Below are positions 8,940 through 17,688 of a stretch of DNA of 64,000 bases, in pieces. The position numbers and the translations under genes are program-made. Source of the DNA: CBDCYH01 sp965224105 (lineage in GTDB: Bacteria > Bacteroidota > Rhodothermia > Rhodothermales > JABDKH01); NCBI GenBank assembly GCA_965224105.1, contig CBDCYH010000002.1, positions 124,001-188,000 on the forward strand, written 5' to 3'. Every line of letters begins with the position of its first letter. Within the stretch, counting starts at the first letter, position 1. The notes below the pieces were generated by a model that saw nothing but the letters and a program-made list of their open reading frames with translations, was not told the DNA's origin and ran no database searches.

Positions 8940-10074
8940 ACAGACCGATCAGAAGTTGATAATTTTTTTCCGCACTATACTTCGACTCAAAATTACCCCG
9001 AACTGCACGTCTCATCTCTGTTGATGTCGTTTTCGCAAGTTGCCGCACTGCCTGTGCCAGTCTGAGCTTGTCTCCTGGCGGGAAAGTTAGACCTGTTACT
9101 CCATTCTCAACGAGTTCGCCCACTGAACCCAGATCGCTTGAAATAACTGGTGTCCCACTCGCAAATGACTCCATCACGACCAGTCCGAATGTTTCGTAAC
9201 CGATCGAAGGAACGAGCGTCATCATAGCCTGGCCCATCAACTCTCTTACCTCTAAAGGCTTTTTGAAACCCTCATACGAGATATTGCTGTTTGCGTTTGC
9301 GAGCTCTTCGACTCGCGATTTCAAAGGCCCGTTTCCGACGATTTTAAGTGGAATGTCGAGCTCATCATTTGCCCAGATATCAAGAATTATATCTAAGCCC
9401 TTTTCTGTAGACAATCTGCCAACAAACAGCGCGTAACCACCTTCCCCACGACCTTGGACCGTATCGCGAAGGATAAAGTGAGGCTTTAGGACGATCTTCT
9501 CTTCTGGAATACCTGATTCGATACTCTTCTGCCTACCAAAGTTGGTCATTACGATATATCGATCAATCTTGTTATCCCACGTCCCCAATAGCTTATGTGT
9601 GGTAGTCGTCGCAGCCACCATCGCCGTTGCGGCACGAGACTCCCTATAACAGCCATGGAGGACGCCGGGCCAACTAAAAAATTTACCAAGGCAGTCTTCA
9701 CACACCTTTCCATTACGAAAGAGAAAACTCGACGCACAAGAGTGACGGAAGTTGTGCAGCGTTTGGACAACTCTGGCTCCAGCCTTTCGCGCTGCATGAT
9801 AAGCAGAGGGGGACACAAGTGGGAGCGTGTTGTGAAAATGTGCAACCTCGATCCGCTTCTCGTGCACAAGGTGGAAAATCTTGTCGTAGATCTCGGAATT
9901 CCAGATTGTATTCTTTGCGAGGGCCAGTTTTCCAAAATCCTTGACGTTATCGTTATGAAACGTCAGTCTTGTTACGTCGTGACCATGCTCTTCCAACAGC
10001 TGACTCTCGTCTTGAAACACGCGGCCCTCTCCGCCGGCAAACTGATAGAAGTTATGAACACATAGAACCCTCAT
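8908..10074 (-). CDS. Glycosyltransferase family 4
   Basis: GT-B retaining transferase of the polysaccharide cluster. The N-terminus MRVLCVHNFYQFAGGEGRVF is the acceptor-domain opening with a glycine-rich loop. VAHFHNTLPLVSP and QTLHNFRHSCASSF follow, then a Cys-rich insert (CEDCLGKFFSWPGVLHGCY) that is common in a subgroup of bacterial GT4 enzymes. The C-terminal donor domain has FVGRLSTEKGLD, LKIVGNGPLKSRV and the nucleotide-sugar signature SIGYETFGLVVMESFASGTP with the ExxxxxxxE layout. It is soluble and works at the cytoplasmic membrane face. The donor sugar cannot be read from sequence. It starts 20 bp after the O-antigen ligase gene and overlaps the deacetylase gene. Confidence 0.92.
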   Translation of the reverse strand: MRVLCVHNFYQFAGGEGRVFQDESQLLEEHGHDVTRLTFHNDNVKDFGKLALAKNTIWNSEIYDKIFHLVHEKRIEVAHFHNTLPLVSPSAYHAARKAGARVVQTLHNFRHSCASSFLFRNGKVCEDCLGKFFSWPGVLHGCYRESRAATAMVAATTTTHKLLGTWDNKIDRYIVMTNFGRQKSIESGIPEEKIVLKPHFILRDTVQGRGEGGYALFVGRLSTEKGLDIILDIWANDELDIPLKIVGNGPLKSRVEELANANSNISYEGFKKPLEVRELMGQAMMTLVPSIGYETFGLVVMESFASGTPVISSDLGSVGELVENGVTGLTFPPGDKLRLAQAVRQLAKTTSTEMRRAVRGNFESKYSAEKNYQLLIGLYESIRGNNAA

Positions 10075-10094
10075 TTCTCTCGATGTGTAGCCCC

Positions 10095-11453
10095 CTACAC
10101 GGGGACCAGGAGTTCACGATTCCTTGTGTTCCGATGATGCTCAGCCATCCTTCGACTGGATGCCTCTATGCCTATGATGCAAGCGGCCAGTATCCAAAAA
10201 AGCGCGGAACTTTGCTTAAACGGAGAAGACAGATCTGACTCAAGCATACCTTCGAGAAGAAGTGTATATAACAGTATTCGGATAATGCAAAAGTGCAGCG
10301 ATTTCTGCCGCCGGGACGCGATCAATACAACGAACACGATGATGACCCACGTGATCAACCCTATGTAGCCTGATCCTGCCCATATGTCCAAGAAGGCGTT
10401 ATGCGGCCCTAAAAATGCCTCCGAAAGTCCCTCAACTCCGGCCATATAATTGCGTGGTCCAGCCTTAAATCCCAGTCCGAACGGTTCCCCAATGATTCTC
10501 AGAACTAGTATCCTTTGAGCTTCGGTCCTGCCATTCAGAGTAAGCAAAGAACTTGCGGCATAGTCGGGATCTTCAACAGCGTATTGGTCTCGCAAAACAT
10601 AGCGATCGTAGAGACCGTCAATCTTTCGTGTTACGCGATCACTCATCCCATACATCATCCCAATAGCGCCGAAACCTATTAGCACTGTGATGAAGATTGC
10701 AGTTAATTTAACTGCATCCATTCGTCTTGAATACAGGTGGAAAAACAGTATCACCAACCCCATCAAGAATGCCACGTACGAAGAACGAGTTTGCCCGAGT
10801 CCGAGCCAAAATAATCCGTAAACCGGAAGCAGCCACAGAAAGTATCTGAGCTTAGATTTTGATGTATACGCCAGGTAGCTCCCTGCAAATATCAACACCA
10901 GCGCCATTATGGGTGTGTACCCAAAATCTCCTCCACGGATTCGGGGGCCTTGGAAGGACATGAAGTAAACGTTGATGTGCGGGAAATATGTAAACGTTAT
11001 CCAGATTGCTGTTAACAGCAGAACGGAAGCCGCAACCAGATATTTCAGAACCTCGCGAACCGACGTCTGGTTTGAGAAAACCTTAACGGCAAGGTCCAGG
11101 GCCGCTAATGAGAGGATCAAGAACATTGACCCGCTTGCAAATGTGTACGAGGGAGCTGGAGAAATAATCGCAGAAAAAATGAGCGACAAAGACCAGACCA
11201 TCACAACGACCGGTAACGCCCCGATGCGTCGCATCATATCACGGACGGCTGTACCATTGCGCAGTAGATCGAAGATGACGATGAGTCCCCAGAACGCCCA
11301 GAATGCTACCCGAATGATGTTCCAAATGTCCTGATCGCCGTCCAGTGAGGACAGGGCATTTCGGCCAAGTGTGATCTCCCGAATTGCCGGCGGTCCAAGG
11401 TATAACCACAGAATTGGGAGCCTAAAAAATGAAAGGTATTTGGGTTTGGTCAT
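10095..11453 (-). CDS. O-antigen ligase / Wzy-type polymerase family membrane protein
   Basis: Polytopic inner-membrane protein with about ten to twelve hydrophobic segments. The Wzy_C-type core is visible: LGLGQTRSSYVAFLMG, then a long periplasmic loop (about residues 255-345) containing LNGRTEAQ and GPRNYMAG, ending GPHNAFLDIWAGSGYIGL, where the H in the GPHN motif is the conserved catalytic-site position of WaaL/Wzy proteins. In a cluster with Wzx and Wzc it is most likely the repeat-unit polymerase that joins lipid-linked units in the periplasm; an outer-core ligase role cannot be excluded. Its ATG overlaps the previous gene's stop by 4 bp. Confidence 0.88.
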   Translation of the reverse strand: MTKPKYLSFFRLPILWLYLGPPAIREITLGRNALSSLDGDQDIWNIIRVAFWAFWGLIVIFDLLRNGTAVRDMMRRIGALPVVVMVWSLSLIFSAIISPAPSYTFASGSMFLILSLAALDLAVKVFSNQTSVREVLKYLVAASVLLLTAIWITFTYFPHINVYFMSFQGPRIRGGDFGYTPIMALVLIFAGSYLAYTSKSKLRYFLWLLPVYGLFWLGLGQTRSSYVAFLMGLVILFFHLYSRRMDAVKLTAIFITVLIGFGAIGMMYGMSDRVTRKIDGLYDRYVLRDQYAVEDPDYAASSLLTLNGRTEAQRILVLRIIGEPFGLGFKAGPRNYMAGVEGLSEAFLGPHNAFLDIWAGSGYIGLITWVIIVFVVLIASRRQKSLHFCIIRILLYTLLLEGMLESDLSSPFKQSSALFWILAACIIGIEASSRRMAEHHRNTRNRELLVPV

Positions 11454-12679
11454 GAGCGAGATTTAACCGTACGTCGATAGACCTTATCAAGCTGATCGGC
11501 CTTGGATTCCCAAGTGAACAATTTTTGTGCCCTAATCTTGCTAGCTGAACTCAAGGTTTCAAGCCTCGCAGCACTTTGGGTTAGCTCAAGCATTGCCTGT
11601 TTAAGGCCCAAAACGGCCTCTTCTGGATTCTGTGCGCTAATCTTGTATCCCGAATCGCCATCCACGATGGTTGCTGGACCTCCCAAATCGAGACACAGCA
11701 CCGGTCTCCCGGAAGCCATTGCCTCAATTACTACCCAGCCGCCCGAGTCATGAAGACTTGGATGGACCAACGCAATCGAATCCTTGAGACATTCCATCAC
11801 CTCCTCGCGTGGAATGTTTCCGGTAAATTTTACCTTTTCCTCAATTCCCAGCTCTTTCGCAAGGAGCTTTAGCTCACGAGTGTAGCTCCCGCTTCCAACG
11901 ATCCAGTACTCGGCGTCCAGTTGTGCCTCAGCAAAAGCGCGCAAACCCAAATGAAAACCTTTCCAGTGTAGGATGCGCCCGATGCTCACAAATCTCGGGT
12001 TTGCTGTATTTGGCGGCGGAACCTGAGTGTACTCAAGCAACTCTGGTTCTTCTAACGCAACGTTTCCAAAGATTTCGACATCCGACTCTGTTAGTCGATT
12101 AATTCTGGATGCGGTTTCTGGTGTGGTTGCAAGCAAGCACTTGGCCCTCCTGAGAGTCATCCGAACAAAAGGATCCAATTCTCCCAGAGATCGTGCAAAT
12201 TCCCGAAACCACTCGAAAAATCTTGCACGCGTTCCAAACTCTGTCCAAAAGGAACGCGGCGCGGATTCCCCACCACCAATCGGCCCCGACACAAATGGAA
12301 TCGGCAGCAGGGGCATGAAACTCGGTGACCAATAACGACCAAAAGTCACATGATGGACAAGTTCAAAACGATGATGACTATGTAGACGCTTCGCTAAGCG
12401 ATAGGCACCAAATTGCCAAAGGTAGTAGTACAACTGCAGCCCCCTGGTACCACGTTTAAACCAGCCAACATACTTGGGTAGATCATATCCGATTGTTTTT
12501 AACTTGGCATCGGGATAATTGCGAATCTCACTTTCAATCAACGCAGAATTGTTCTTGCGAGTGATTACCGTTACGTCGTGCCGCCGAGACATTTCTCGCA
12601 CAATATTCCACCCAATCCCTGGCTCCGATCCCTCACCAGGGCCGCACGAATATGCACTTGCCAGTATCCTATGTCTCAT
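11450..12679 (-). CDS. Glycosyltransferase family 4
   Basis: GT-B enzyme with the N-terminal motif AYSCGPGEGSEPGIGW, typical of a GT4 subgroup of capsule and exopolysaccharide clusters, followed by HHVTFGRYWSP and FVSGPIGGGESAPRSF. The donor-binding half has RFVSIGRILHWKGFHLGL, YWIVGSGSYTREL, VKFTGNIPREEV and HPSLHDSGGWVVIEAMASGR, in which the glutamate after VVI is the usual sugar-nucleotide ligand. The length of 409 residues is normal. Overlaps: 11 bp with the upstream kinase-like gene, 4 bp (ATGA) with the downstream polymerase gene. Substrate unknown. Confidence 0.92.
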   Translation of the reverse strand: MRHRILASAYSCGPGEGSEPGIGWNIVREMSRRHDVTVITRKNNSALIESEIRNYPDAKLKTIGYDLPKYVGWFKRGTRGLQLYYYLWQFGAYRLAKRLHSHHRFELVHHVTFGRYWSPSFMPLLPIPFVSGPIGGGESAPRSFWTEFGTRARFFEWFREFARSLGELDPFVRMTLRRAKCLLATTPETASRINRLTESDVEIFGNVALEEPELLEYTQVPPPNTANPRFVSIGRILHWKGFHLGLRAFAEAQLDAEYWIVGSGSYTRELKLLAKELGIEEKVKFTGNIPREEVMECLKDSIALVHPSLHDSGGWVVIEAMASGRPVLCLDLGGPATIVDGDSGYKISAQNPEEAVLGLKQAMLELTQSAARLETLSSASKIRAQKLFTWESKADQLDKVYRRTVKSRS

Positions 12680-13694
12680 TGGACTTAATTATTTTCCACC
12701 GCCATAGTTGCATCTCGTCATCTTCCGGTTGACCATCTGAGCTGAAGTCAAGGTAGTTTTGGTATGCCGCCAATTTGACTAGCGCCGTGGCCTCGGTTTC
12801 GCTCATTTCCGGGCCGGAATCAATCACAGCCCTTACTGCAGCTGCCAAAGCCTTCTCTGGAGTCCATTTGTAGATCAGGAAGCTGGTTTGGAGGACATAA
12901 GTGGCAACATCGAAACAAGGCAAACATTCTTCCAATCCATACTCCCAGTCGATTGCAGACGGATCTGCGTCATTCGGTTGCATCAAATTCCAGGATAGAT
13001 CACCATGCCTAAGTACGACAGGCCAATCTCGACCCCGAAGCATCTCGACAAGATTGTCGACGTCTCCAATCCTGGGGTTTGCCAATACGTATGGATGTGT
13101 ATCGATGGGACTACTGGAGCCCCTGTCCAGTTTACGCACAAACCGTTGTAGGGCATCTGGTGGTGGAATTGTGGGGGTAACTTGAGACCCCGTGATCGGA
13201 GATACGACCAAGGCATAGCCTGAACCAAACTCGCCAGAGGCGATGAGATCTGGACCAACAGAATTTGGCAAATTTGTAAGCATCTGTTCTTCATGCTTGA
13301 CTCTCGCCAGGCCAGCTGGCTTCTCAGCAAATTTGAGATATCCAATAACTGAGCCATCACTACCCACCAATTGGACGACCGTCTTTTCTGCCGGTCCTGG
13401 AGTTCCCTTAATGACATTTACGCCCGTGAGAGTCGGGAGCTTCTCCCCAAGGAAATCACGAACCAACCACTTATCACCCATCGCAGTTCTCGACTTGCCG
13501 ACGAGTCCTGCCGCGACGAATAATCTGAGGACCTGCTTCGCCATGCGGGCCCTCCACCGGAATGCCGGAAACAACCTGGAACCGGCCCATCTCTGACCCA
13601 CCGATTGAGCCTGAATAAAAACTCTTGGTGAACGCCAACTCGGCAATGCAATCACCCTCGCCCCTGGAGGGAAAAGGACGTTCCAACTGCTCAT
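12669..13694 (-). CDS. APH-fold phosphotransferase-like protein of the polysaccharide cluster
   Basis: A protein of the aminoglycoside-phosphotransferase/choline-kinase fold. The N-terminal 50 residues (PPGARVIALPSWRSPRVF and a basic stretch) are a family-specific extension. A kinase N-lobe follows with YLKFAEKP, the lysine in the ATP-binding strand, and an HEEQML helix. The C-lobe has the catalytic VVLRHGDLSWNLM loop and the metal-binding AIDWEYGLEECLPCFD. It therefore looks enzymatically competent. It sits between a GT4 gene and a P-loop kinase gene, overlapping both by 11 bp and 1 bp. Phosphorylation of a sugar, a lipid intermediate or the polymer is inferred from context; antibiotic resistance is not suggested by anything nearby. 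Confidence 0.8.
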   Translation of the reverse strand: MSSWNVLFPPGARVIALPSWRSPRVFIQAQSVGQRWAGSRLFPAFRWRARMAKQVLRLFVAAGLVGKSRTAMGDKWLVRDFLGEKLPTLTGVNVIKGTPGPAEKTVVQLVGSDGSVIGYLKFAEKPAGLARVKHEEQMLTNLPNSVGPDLIASGEFGSGYALVVSPITGSQVTPTIPPPDALQRFVRKLDRGSSSPIDTHPYVLANPRIGDVDNLVEMLRGRDWPVVLRHGDLSWNLMQPNDADPSAIDWEYGLEECLPCFDVATYVLQTSFLIYKWTPEKALAAAVRAVIDSGPEMSETEATALVKLAAYQNYLDFSSDGQPEDDEMQLWRWKIIKSNET

Positions 13695-15097
13695 CAGGAA
13701 ACCTTTAGCTTCTTTCGCATGCGCGAAACCAACCAGTCAACTACCAACTCTTCAATCTGTCCGACTACTTCTGCAGGCGGAAGGCTTGCATCAACAACCT
13801 CTGCGTCGTAGTCGTCGTGAAGCGTATGATAGGCCCTGCGCTGACGTTCTGTCTCCTCGGGCGTCACCTCCTGTTTGCGGGACTGAATAACTTCGGTTGG
13901 AGCATCGAGCACAATCGTCAGGTCTGGTCTGGGTAGAATCTTAGTGCCAAGTTTGGCAAGCCAGGCTGGACCCGAGTATCTATACCGTAACGGGTCTACT
14001 ACTACATCATTGTAGTATCGATCGCACACAACGCCCGTGCAAGACGTTAGCTGTGGAAATACCTTGACGAGATACCCTACAGAATAGTCAAACCAGTAGT
14101 AGAACAGTTTCAACACGGACATCGGAAAACTCCGAGGAGGCATCCCGTGTGGATCTGTGACCACAGTGCCCTCTCCTGAACTTGTACCAAGACCCGGTCG
14201 AAGGTGCATGTAGCTTGTGCGCCAGAAAAGGGGCTCAATGCGTTGACGCAGAAGAGCATTTACCGTGCTTTTGCCGCAACCGTCTGGCCCAAATAGTACA
14301 ACCAACATGCCATTGCGATTGAAAACGCGGTCGAGTCCCCTCCGAATTTCTCGCACGCTATCACCGAATGTTGTTGACTTCCTGGAGACCTGTTTTACAA
14401 GCGTTTGTAATTGCTGAACAACAGAATCGTCTGGCTCGTTAGAATCCAGCATGGTAATAAAAGTCCGTGATGACTCTTTCCCAATGATTGACGACAAGAG
14501 ATCGGATACTCCATTTTTATCCTGCTGCCACTGAGCTAGCAGAAAACCGGCCTGCTCCTTGGACCACTTTCCTTTTTCGATTTTCTTAAGTCCGTAATAG
14601 GCGAAGGAGGCAGCGGGAATGGGAACTCGCACTGAGTAGTTGCCGATCAGTTCCTCCCGGCTTTGATGGAGAATGGTGGCTGCTGAGAGTAACCTGCGCC
14701 CACCACGCAGGTAATCGCTGCAGACGTCCAATTGCAGGTATCGTCGAATATTCCCGTCGAGCCAGGTTAACGTGCAAAAAAAAGCAGTTGATTCGTGCTG
14801 TATTGATTGTGCGAACTGGCAGTCGTTCTGGACAGAAAAATCCCATAGTATTTCCGACAACCGATTGAGGTCCTTATCAGCAATGCACAAGTCCACGTCA
14901 CCATCGATCTCGGGTAATGCTGTCGTATCTCCGAGAAGGACGTAGTCGATGGAGTTTGTCGCGAGGTATTCGAATAGCTGGGTAAGAACAATCCATTCGC
15001 TCCTGCCCTCGTCTAGCACGGTGCTCTTCGGGGGTTCGAAAGACTCACCATCACGATATGTGGATCGTTGAGGCATACTATGGAGAAGCGGTGGCAT
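13694..15097 (-). CDS. Two-domain protein: nucleotidyltransferase-like region plus thymidylate-kinase-like P-loop kinase
   Basis: The first 200 residues resemble a minimal nucleotidyltransferase fold (YVLLGDTTALPEIDGDVDLC, with the spaced acidic residues DGDVD, then LQLDVC). The second half is a TMK-like kinase: Walker A FGPDGCGKSTVNALL near residue 270, CDRYYNDVVVDPLRYRY with the DRY substrate motif, and a lid TEVIQSRKQEVTPEETERQR. Such fusions occur in capsule clusters next to APH-like kinases; the role is unknown and true dTMP kinase is unlikely here. The stop codon shares one base with the APH-like start (TGATG), and the 5' end overlaps the flippase gene by 20 bp, so the three are translationally coupled. 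Confidence 0.78.
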   Translation of the reverse strand: MPPLLHSMPQRSTYRDGESFEPPKSTVLDEGRSEWIVLTQLFEYLATNSIDYVLLGDTTALPEIDGDVDLCIADKDLNRLSEILWDFSVQNDCQFAQSIQHESTAFFCTLTWLDGNIRRYLQLDVCSDYLRGGRRLLSAATILHQSREELIGNYSVRVPIPAASFAYYGLKKIEKGKWSKEQAGFLLAQWQQDKNGVSDLLSSIIGKESSRTFITMLDSNEPDDSVVQQLQTLVKQVSRKSTTFGDSVREIRRGLDRVFNRNGMLVVLFGPDGCGKSTVNALLRQRIEPLFWRTSYMHLRPGLGTSSGEGTVVTDPHGMPPRSFPMSVLKLFYYWFDYSVGYLVKVFPQLTSCTGVVCDRYYNDVVVDPLRYRYSGPAWLAKLGTKILPRPDLTIVLDAPTEVIQSRKQEVTPEETERQRRAYHTLHDDYDAEVVDASLPPAEVVGQIEELVVDWLVSRMRKKLKVS

Positions 15098-16358
15098 GCG
15101 TAGCCACAGACGCTGAATCTCTCCTTTTAAGTTTAAGGAAGTACAACCCCATTACTAGCGCCGGTACTCCGGCGGCGATTGCGTAGGACCACGCAGCACC
15201 CGTAATTTGACCGAAAAAGATTAAAGCCGCCGCACACGGTACTACGATACAACATGTGACGAGGTAAGCCCAAAATACCCAGTCCGGTAGTTCTGCGGCC
15301 CTGAGCGCTGAACTAAACACGCCCGCAACACCAGAGCCAATGGGTACGAGTCCCATAATCCAGAGAAGTCCGCTATACTCAGCGTAGTCTGCGTTGGGAT
15401 AGGCAAGAGCAAGAATTTCTGATCCGAAAAATCGCATCACAAGGGCATATCCGAGTGCCATTACCCCGATAACTACGACAAGGTATTGCGTTGTTCTAAA
15501 GAACTGTTTTGTCCCACGAATTTTCGCCAGCGAGGCGATTATTAGCACACCGAGCGCAGCGAACAACTGGTTTGCTGGACGGATGAGGTTTAATAGTGCT
15601 TGCAGTACTCCTGATGCCGACAGGCCACCCCAGCTGCCTAGCATAATCAGAAAAGCGCTACCTGGAATTCTTTGCGGAAGTCTTGTCGGAACAGCCCACT
15701 TTCCGTAGCTCCAATGTTTAGAAAGGACATCCGATCGAAAACGTGAACGAGTCGGTTTAACCCACCGTACTTTCAATCGGAAAAAGATCCACAGACTGCC
15801 GCACAATCCTGCTACTCCCATCGAAAAGAAAATCGTGGACGTTGTGAGGAGCGAAGCACTATTCAGCCAGAAAACCGATCCCAACATAATTACGAGGTAA
15901 ATCACACCACCCTCAAGTGCGCGATATGGCTTGCCTGGCACATAGCATGCGTGACGAGCAAAAAATACTGCCAGGGTAAACGGCATGGAAACCGCTGCTG
16001 CAAGAAATGTTGTCGCAAGCAATTGCGAGCCTGATACCAACATTACTATCCAGAGGGTGAGAAAAACGAGTGTCCCTGCAAGGGCAACGACAAAATGGCC
16101 GTTAGTGAGCAATCCCAGATATTCCGTAAATCGATCCTCGTAATCTGACGAACCATAGACTAGCAGAGGTTCAATTATTATTGCGTTATAAACACCCAAA
16201 GCGAGGATGTAGACAGCGAAAGAAACGGCGAACGCACCATAGACTTCAGGAAGTAATTTGTCAGCGGCATACAAGTTTAGTAAGAAGTTCGCTGCTCCAA
16301 ACACTACTTGATCTGAAATCGCCCATACTCCCTTGCCGATCCAAGTCTTGAGTGCCAT
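15078..16358 (-). CDS. Wzx-type polysaccharide flippase (MOP superfamily)
   Basis: Polytopic protein with about twelve hydrophobic segments over 426 residues and no large soluble domain. It starts with the amphipathic GKGVWAISDQVVFGAANFLLN pattern usual in Wzx and related lipopolysaccharide flippases; YGAFAVSFAVYILALGVYN and WGGLSASGVLQALLNLIRP resemble the MOP repeats. It would move the undecaprenyl-linked repeat unit from the cytoplasmic to the periplasmic leaflet before polymerisation. It begins 3 bp after the sulfotransferase gene and overlaps the kinase gene. Assignment rests on topology and context more than on sequence motifs. Confidence 0.83.
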   Translation of the reverse strand: MALKTWIGKGVWAISDQVVFGAANFLLNLYAADKLLPEVYGAFAVSFAVYILALGVYNAIIIEPLLVYGSSDYEDRFTEYLGLLTNGHFVVALAGTLVFLTLWIVMLVSGSQLLATTFLAAAVSMPFTLAVFFARHACYVPGKPYRALEGGVIYLVIMLGSVFWLNSASLLTTSTIFFSMGVAGLCGSLWIFFRLKVRWVKPTRSRFRSDVLSKHWSYGKWAVPTRLPQRIPGSAFLIMLGSWGGLSASGVLQALLNLIRPANQLFAALGVLIIASLAKIRGTKQFFRTTQYLVVVIGVMALGYALVMRFFGSEILALAYPNADYAEYSGLLWIMGLVPIGSGVAGVFSSALRAAELPDWVFWAYLVTCCIVVPCAAALIFFGQITGAAWSYAIAAGVPALVMGLYFLKLKRRDSASVATHATASP

Positions 16359-16361
16359 TGA

Positions 16362-17105
16362 CTAAACCGCTTCTTTTCTTAGTTCCCGATAGACAATGTT
16401 GGCGCGCGCTCTGACAGTAGCCACCTCTTTAGAAGCAAGTGTTTCTCGAATGCGATCTCTTGCCAGTCTTCTACTCTCGCTCGGTCGAGAAACGAAAAGT
16501 TCGCTGACGGTTCCCCTCCAATTCTTGTATTCTTTGTCAATGATGCTGAAGCAGCTATCGACATTCTCGGGGGTGTGATCAAACCGTAAGAAATTGGTGC
16601 CATACTTTTCATTAACTGCATCGACCACTCGACCGAAATCTGATGTTGCTGTTTCGAAGGAAGCTACAACCACAGAGTCTGCATAAGGTAGCAGGTCTTT
16701 ATAAAACCTTGTGTAGTTGGACATGGCCTGCGAAGCAGGAACACTGTGTTCCATCATGATCTCGAACGAGATTGCTGCGTCAACAGGATCACGAACTAGG
16801 ATAATAACCGGAATCCCTTTTTCAATTGCCTGCTTCACAACGCTCGACGCGTGGATATGACTTGAGATCGTACATTCTCGTTGTTGGGCGAACTCGAATG
16901 CCGTCATCGCAAACGTATTCCCTGATCTCGGGAAGCCTTCAATGACAATTTCTGTATCGTCGTTCAGGTAAAACGACCCATGCCGCCACTTGGCGATTGG
17001 GAGATAGAACTTGCTACGTCCGAACCAGCCTCTCCATCTCCAATGAAACTGCAGCCATTTTCGGTGCAGAAAGTTGTGGACATATTGGATGTCGTCGGCC
17101 ATCAA
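16362..17105 (-). CDS. Sulfotransferase-like protein of the polysaccharide cluster
   Basis: PAPS-dependent sulfotransferase fold. The 5'-phosphosulfate loop is IVIEGFPRSGNTFAMTAF near residue 55, and the 3'-phosphate-binding strand and helix are PVIILVRDPVDAAISFEIM near 100, with the conserved arginine and the serine of the AIS stretch. A short N-terminal basic region (RKWLQFHWRWRGWFGRSKFY) may contact the membrane. It suggests that the exopolysaccharide or a lipid intermediate is sulfated, as in many marine polymers. There is a 66-bp gap to the SLBB gene upstream and 3 bp to wzx. A second, unrelated-looking sulfotransferase lies at 37820-38578. Confidence 0.82.
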   Translation of the reverse strand: MMADDIQYVHNFLHRKWLQFHWRWRGWFGRSKFYLPIAKWRHGSFYLNDDTEIVIEGFPRSGNTFAMTAFEFAQQRECTISSHIHASSVVKQAIEKGIPVIILVRDPVDAAISFEIMMEHSVPASQAMSNYTRFYKDLLPYADSVVVASFETATSDFGRVVDAVNEKYGTNFLRFDHTPENVDSCFSIIDKEYKNWRGTVSELFVSRPSESRRLARDRIRETLASKEVATVRARANIVYRELRKEAV

Positions 17106-17171
17106 AAAATGTAATTCGACAATAGATTTCGCGCCGAAAAGAAATAACGCTTACTGGCACAGACAATCTGT

Positions 17172-17663
17172 CTAATTTCCGCCGAGTCGATCCGCTAGGA
17201 AGTAAATCGATAGCGATGCTGTGGCGATTTGCAAAGCATCTCGCCAGGAGAATCGTGTCCGGTCGATAACATCGACTCTGAACACATCACCCTCCTCCAG
17301 GACTGGATAAGAGGATGGGTTCTTGGAAGCGTCCGCCAGATCTACCTGGAAAATTGGATCTTCTCCACCGCGGAACAGGCGTAACTCCACTTTCCTCTTT
17401 GCCGCGCTTCTCCTAACATCCATTTTCGGCCCCCCGGCGAGAGACATCAGAACCCCAAGGTCGGTCCCCTCATTTACCTCGTACAATCCAGGGGTAGTGA
17501 CAGCTCCCACAACATGCACCTGGACCGTAGCAAATCCAGGCTGGTAGTACGAGTAGTAGTTTGGTGCGGTCGAAAGCGTCTGCTCAACACGACCAAAGTT
17601 TTGTGAGGCCGCCGTTCCTACGGTCAGGAACATTACGACGGCCATTGCGAGCGTTGGTTTCAC
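17172..17663 (-). CDS. SLBB-domain polysaccharide export protein (Wza-related)
   Basis: Small periplasmic protein with a signal peptide (MAVVMFLTVGTAAS-Q) and one SLBB domain: VQVHVVGAVTTPGLYEV, then LGVLMSLAGGPK. A beta-grasp-like tail (LEEGDVFRVDVIDR) and a C-terminal hydrophobic helix follow. It lacks the poly-export domain of full Wza, so it is either an accessory or a short exporter partner of the Wzc protein. The frame is open to 17798 inside the wzc gene, but GTG 17663, 25 bp after the wzc stop, gives a signal peptide with a basic n-region; ATG 17645 is the alternative. Confidence 0.82.
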   Translation of the reverse strand: MKPTLAMAVVMFLTVGTAASQNFGRVEQTLSTAPNYYSYYQPGFATVQVHVVGAVTTPGLYEVNEGTDLGVLMSLAGGPKMDVRRSAAKRKVELRLFRGGEDPIFQVDLADASKNPSSYPVLEEGDVFRVDVIDRTRFSWRDALQIATASLSIYFLADRLGGN

Positions 17664-17688
17664 GTTACGATTGCATTTAAGGGTTAAG

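Noticed and set aside
12669..13694. Aminoglycoside resistance gene
   Set aside because: The APH-like fold alone does not show resistance; it is embedded and translationally coupled in a polysaccharide cluster.
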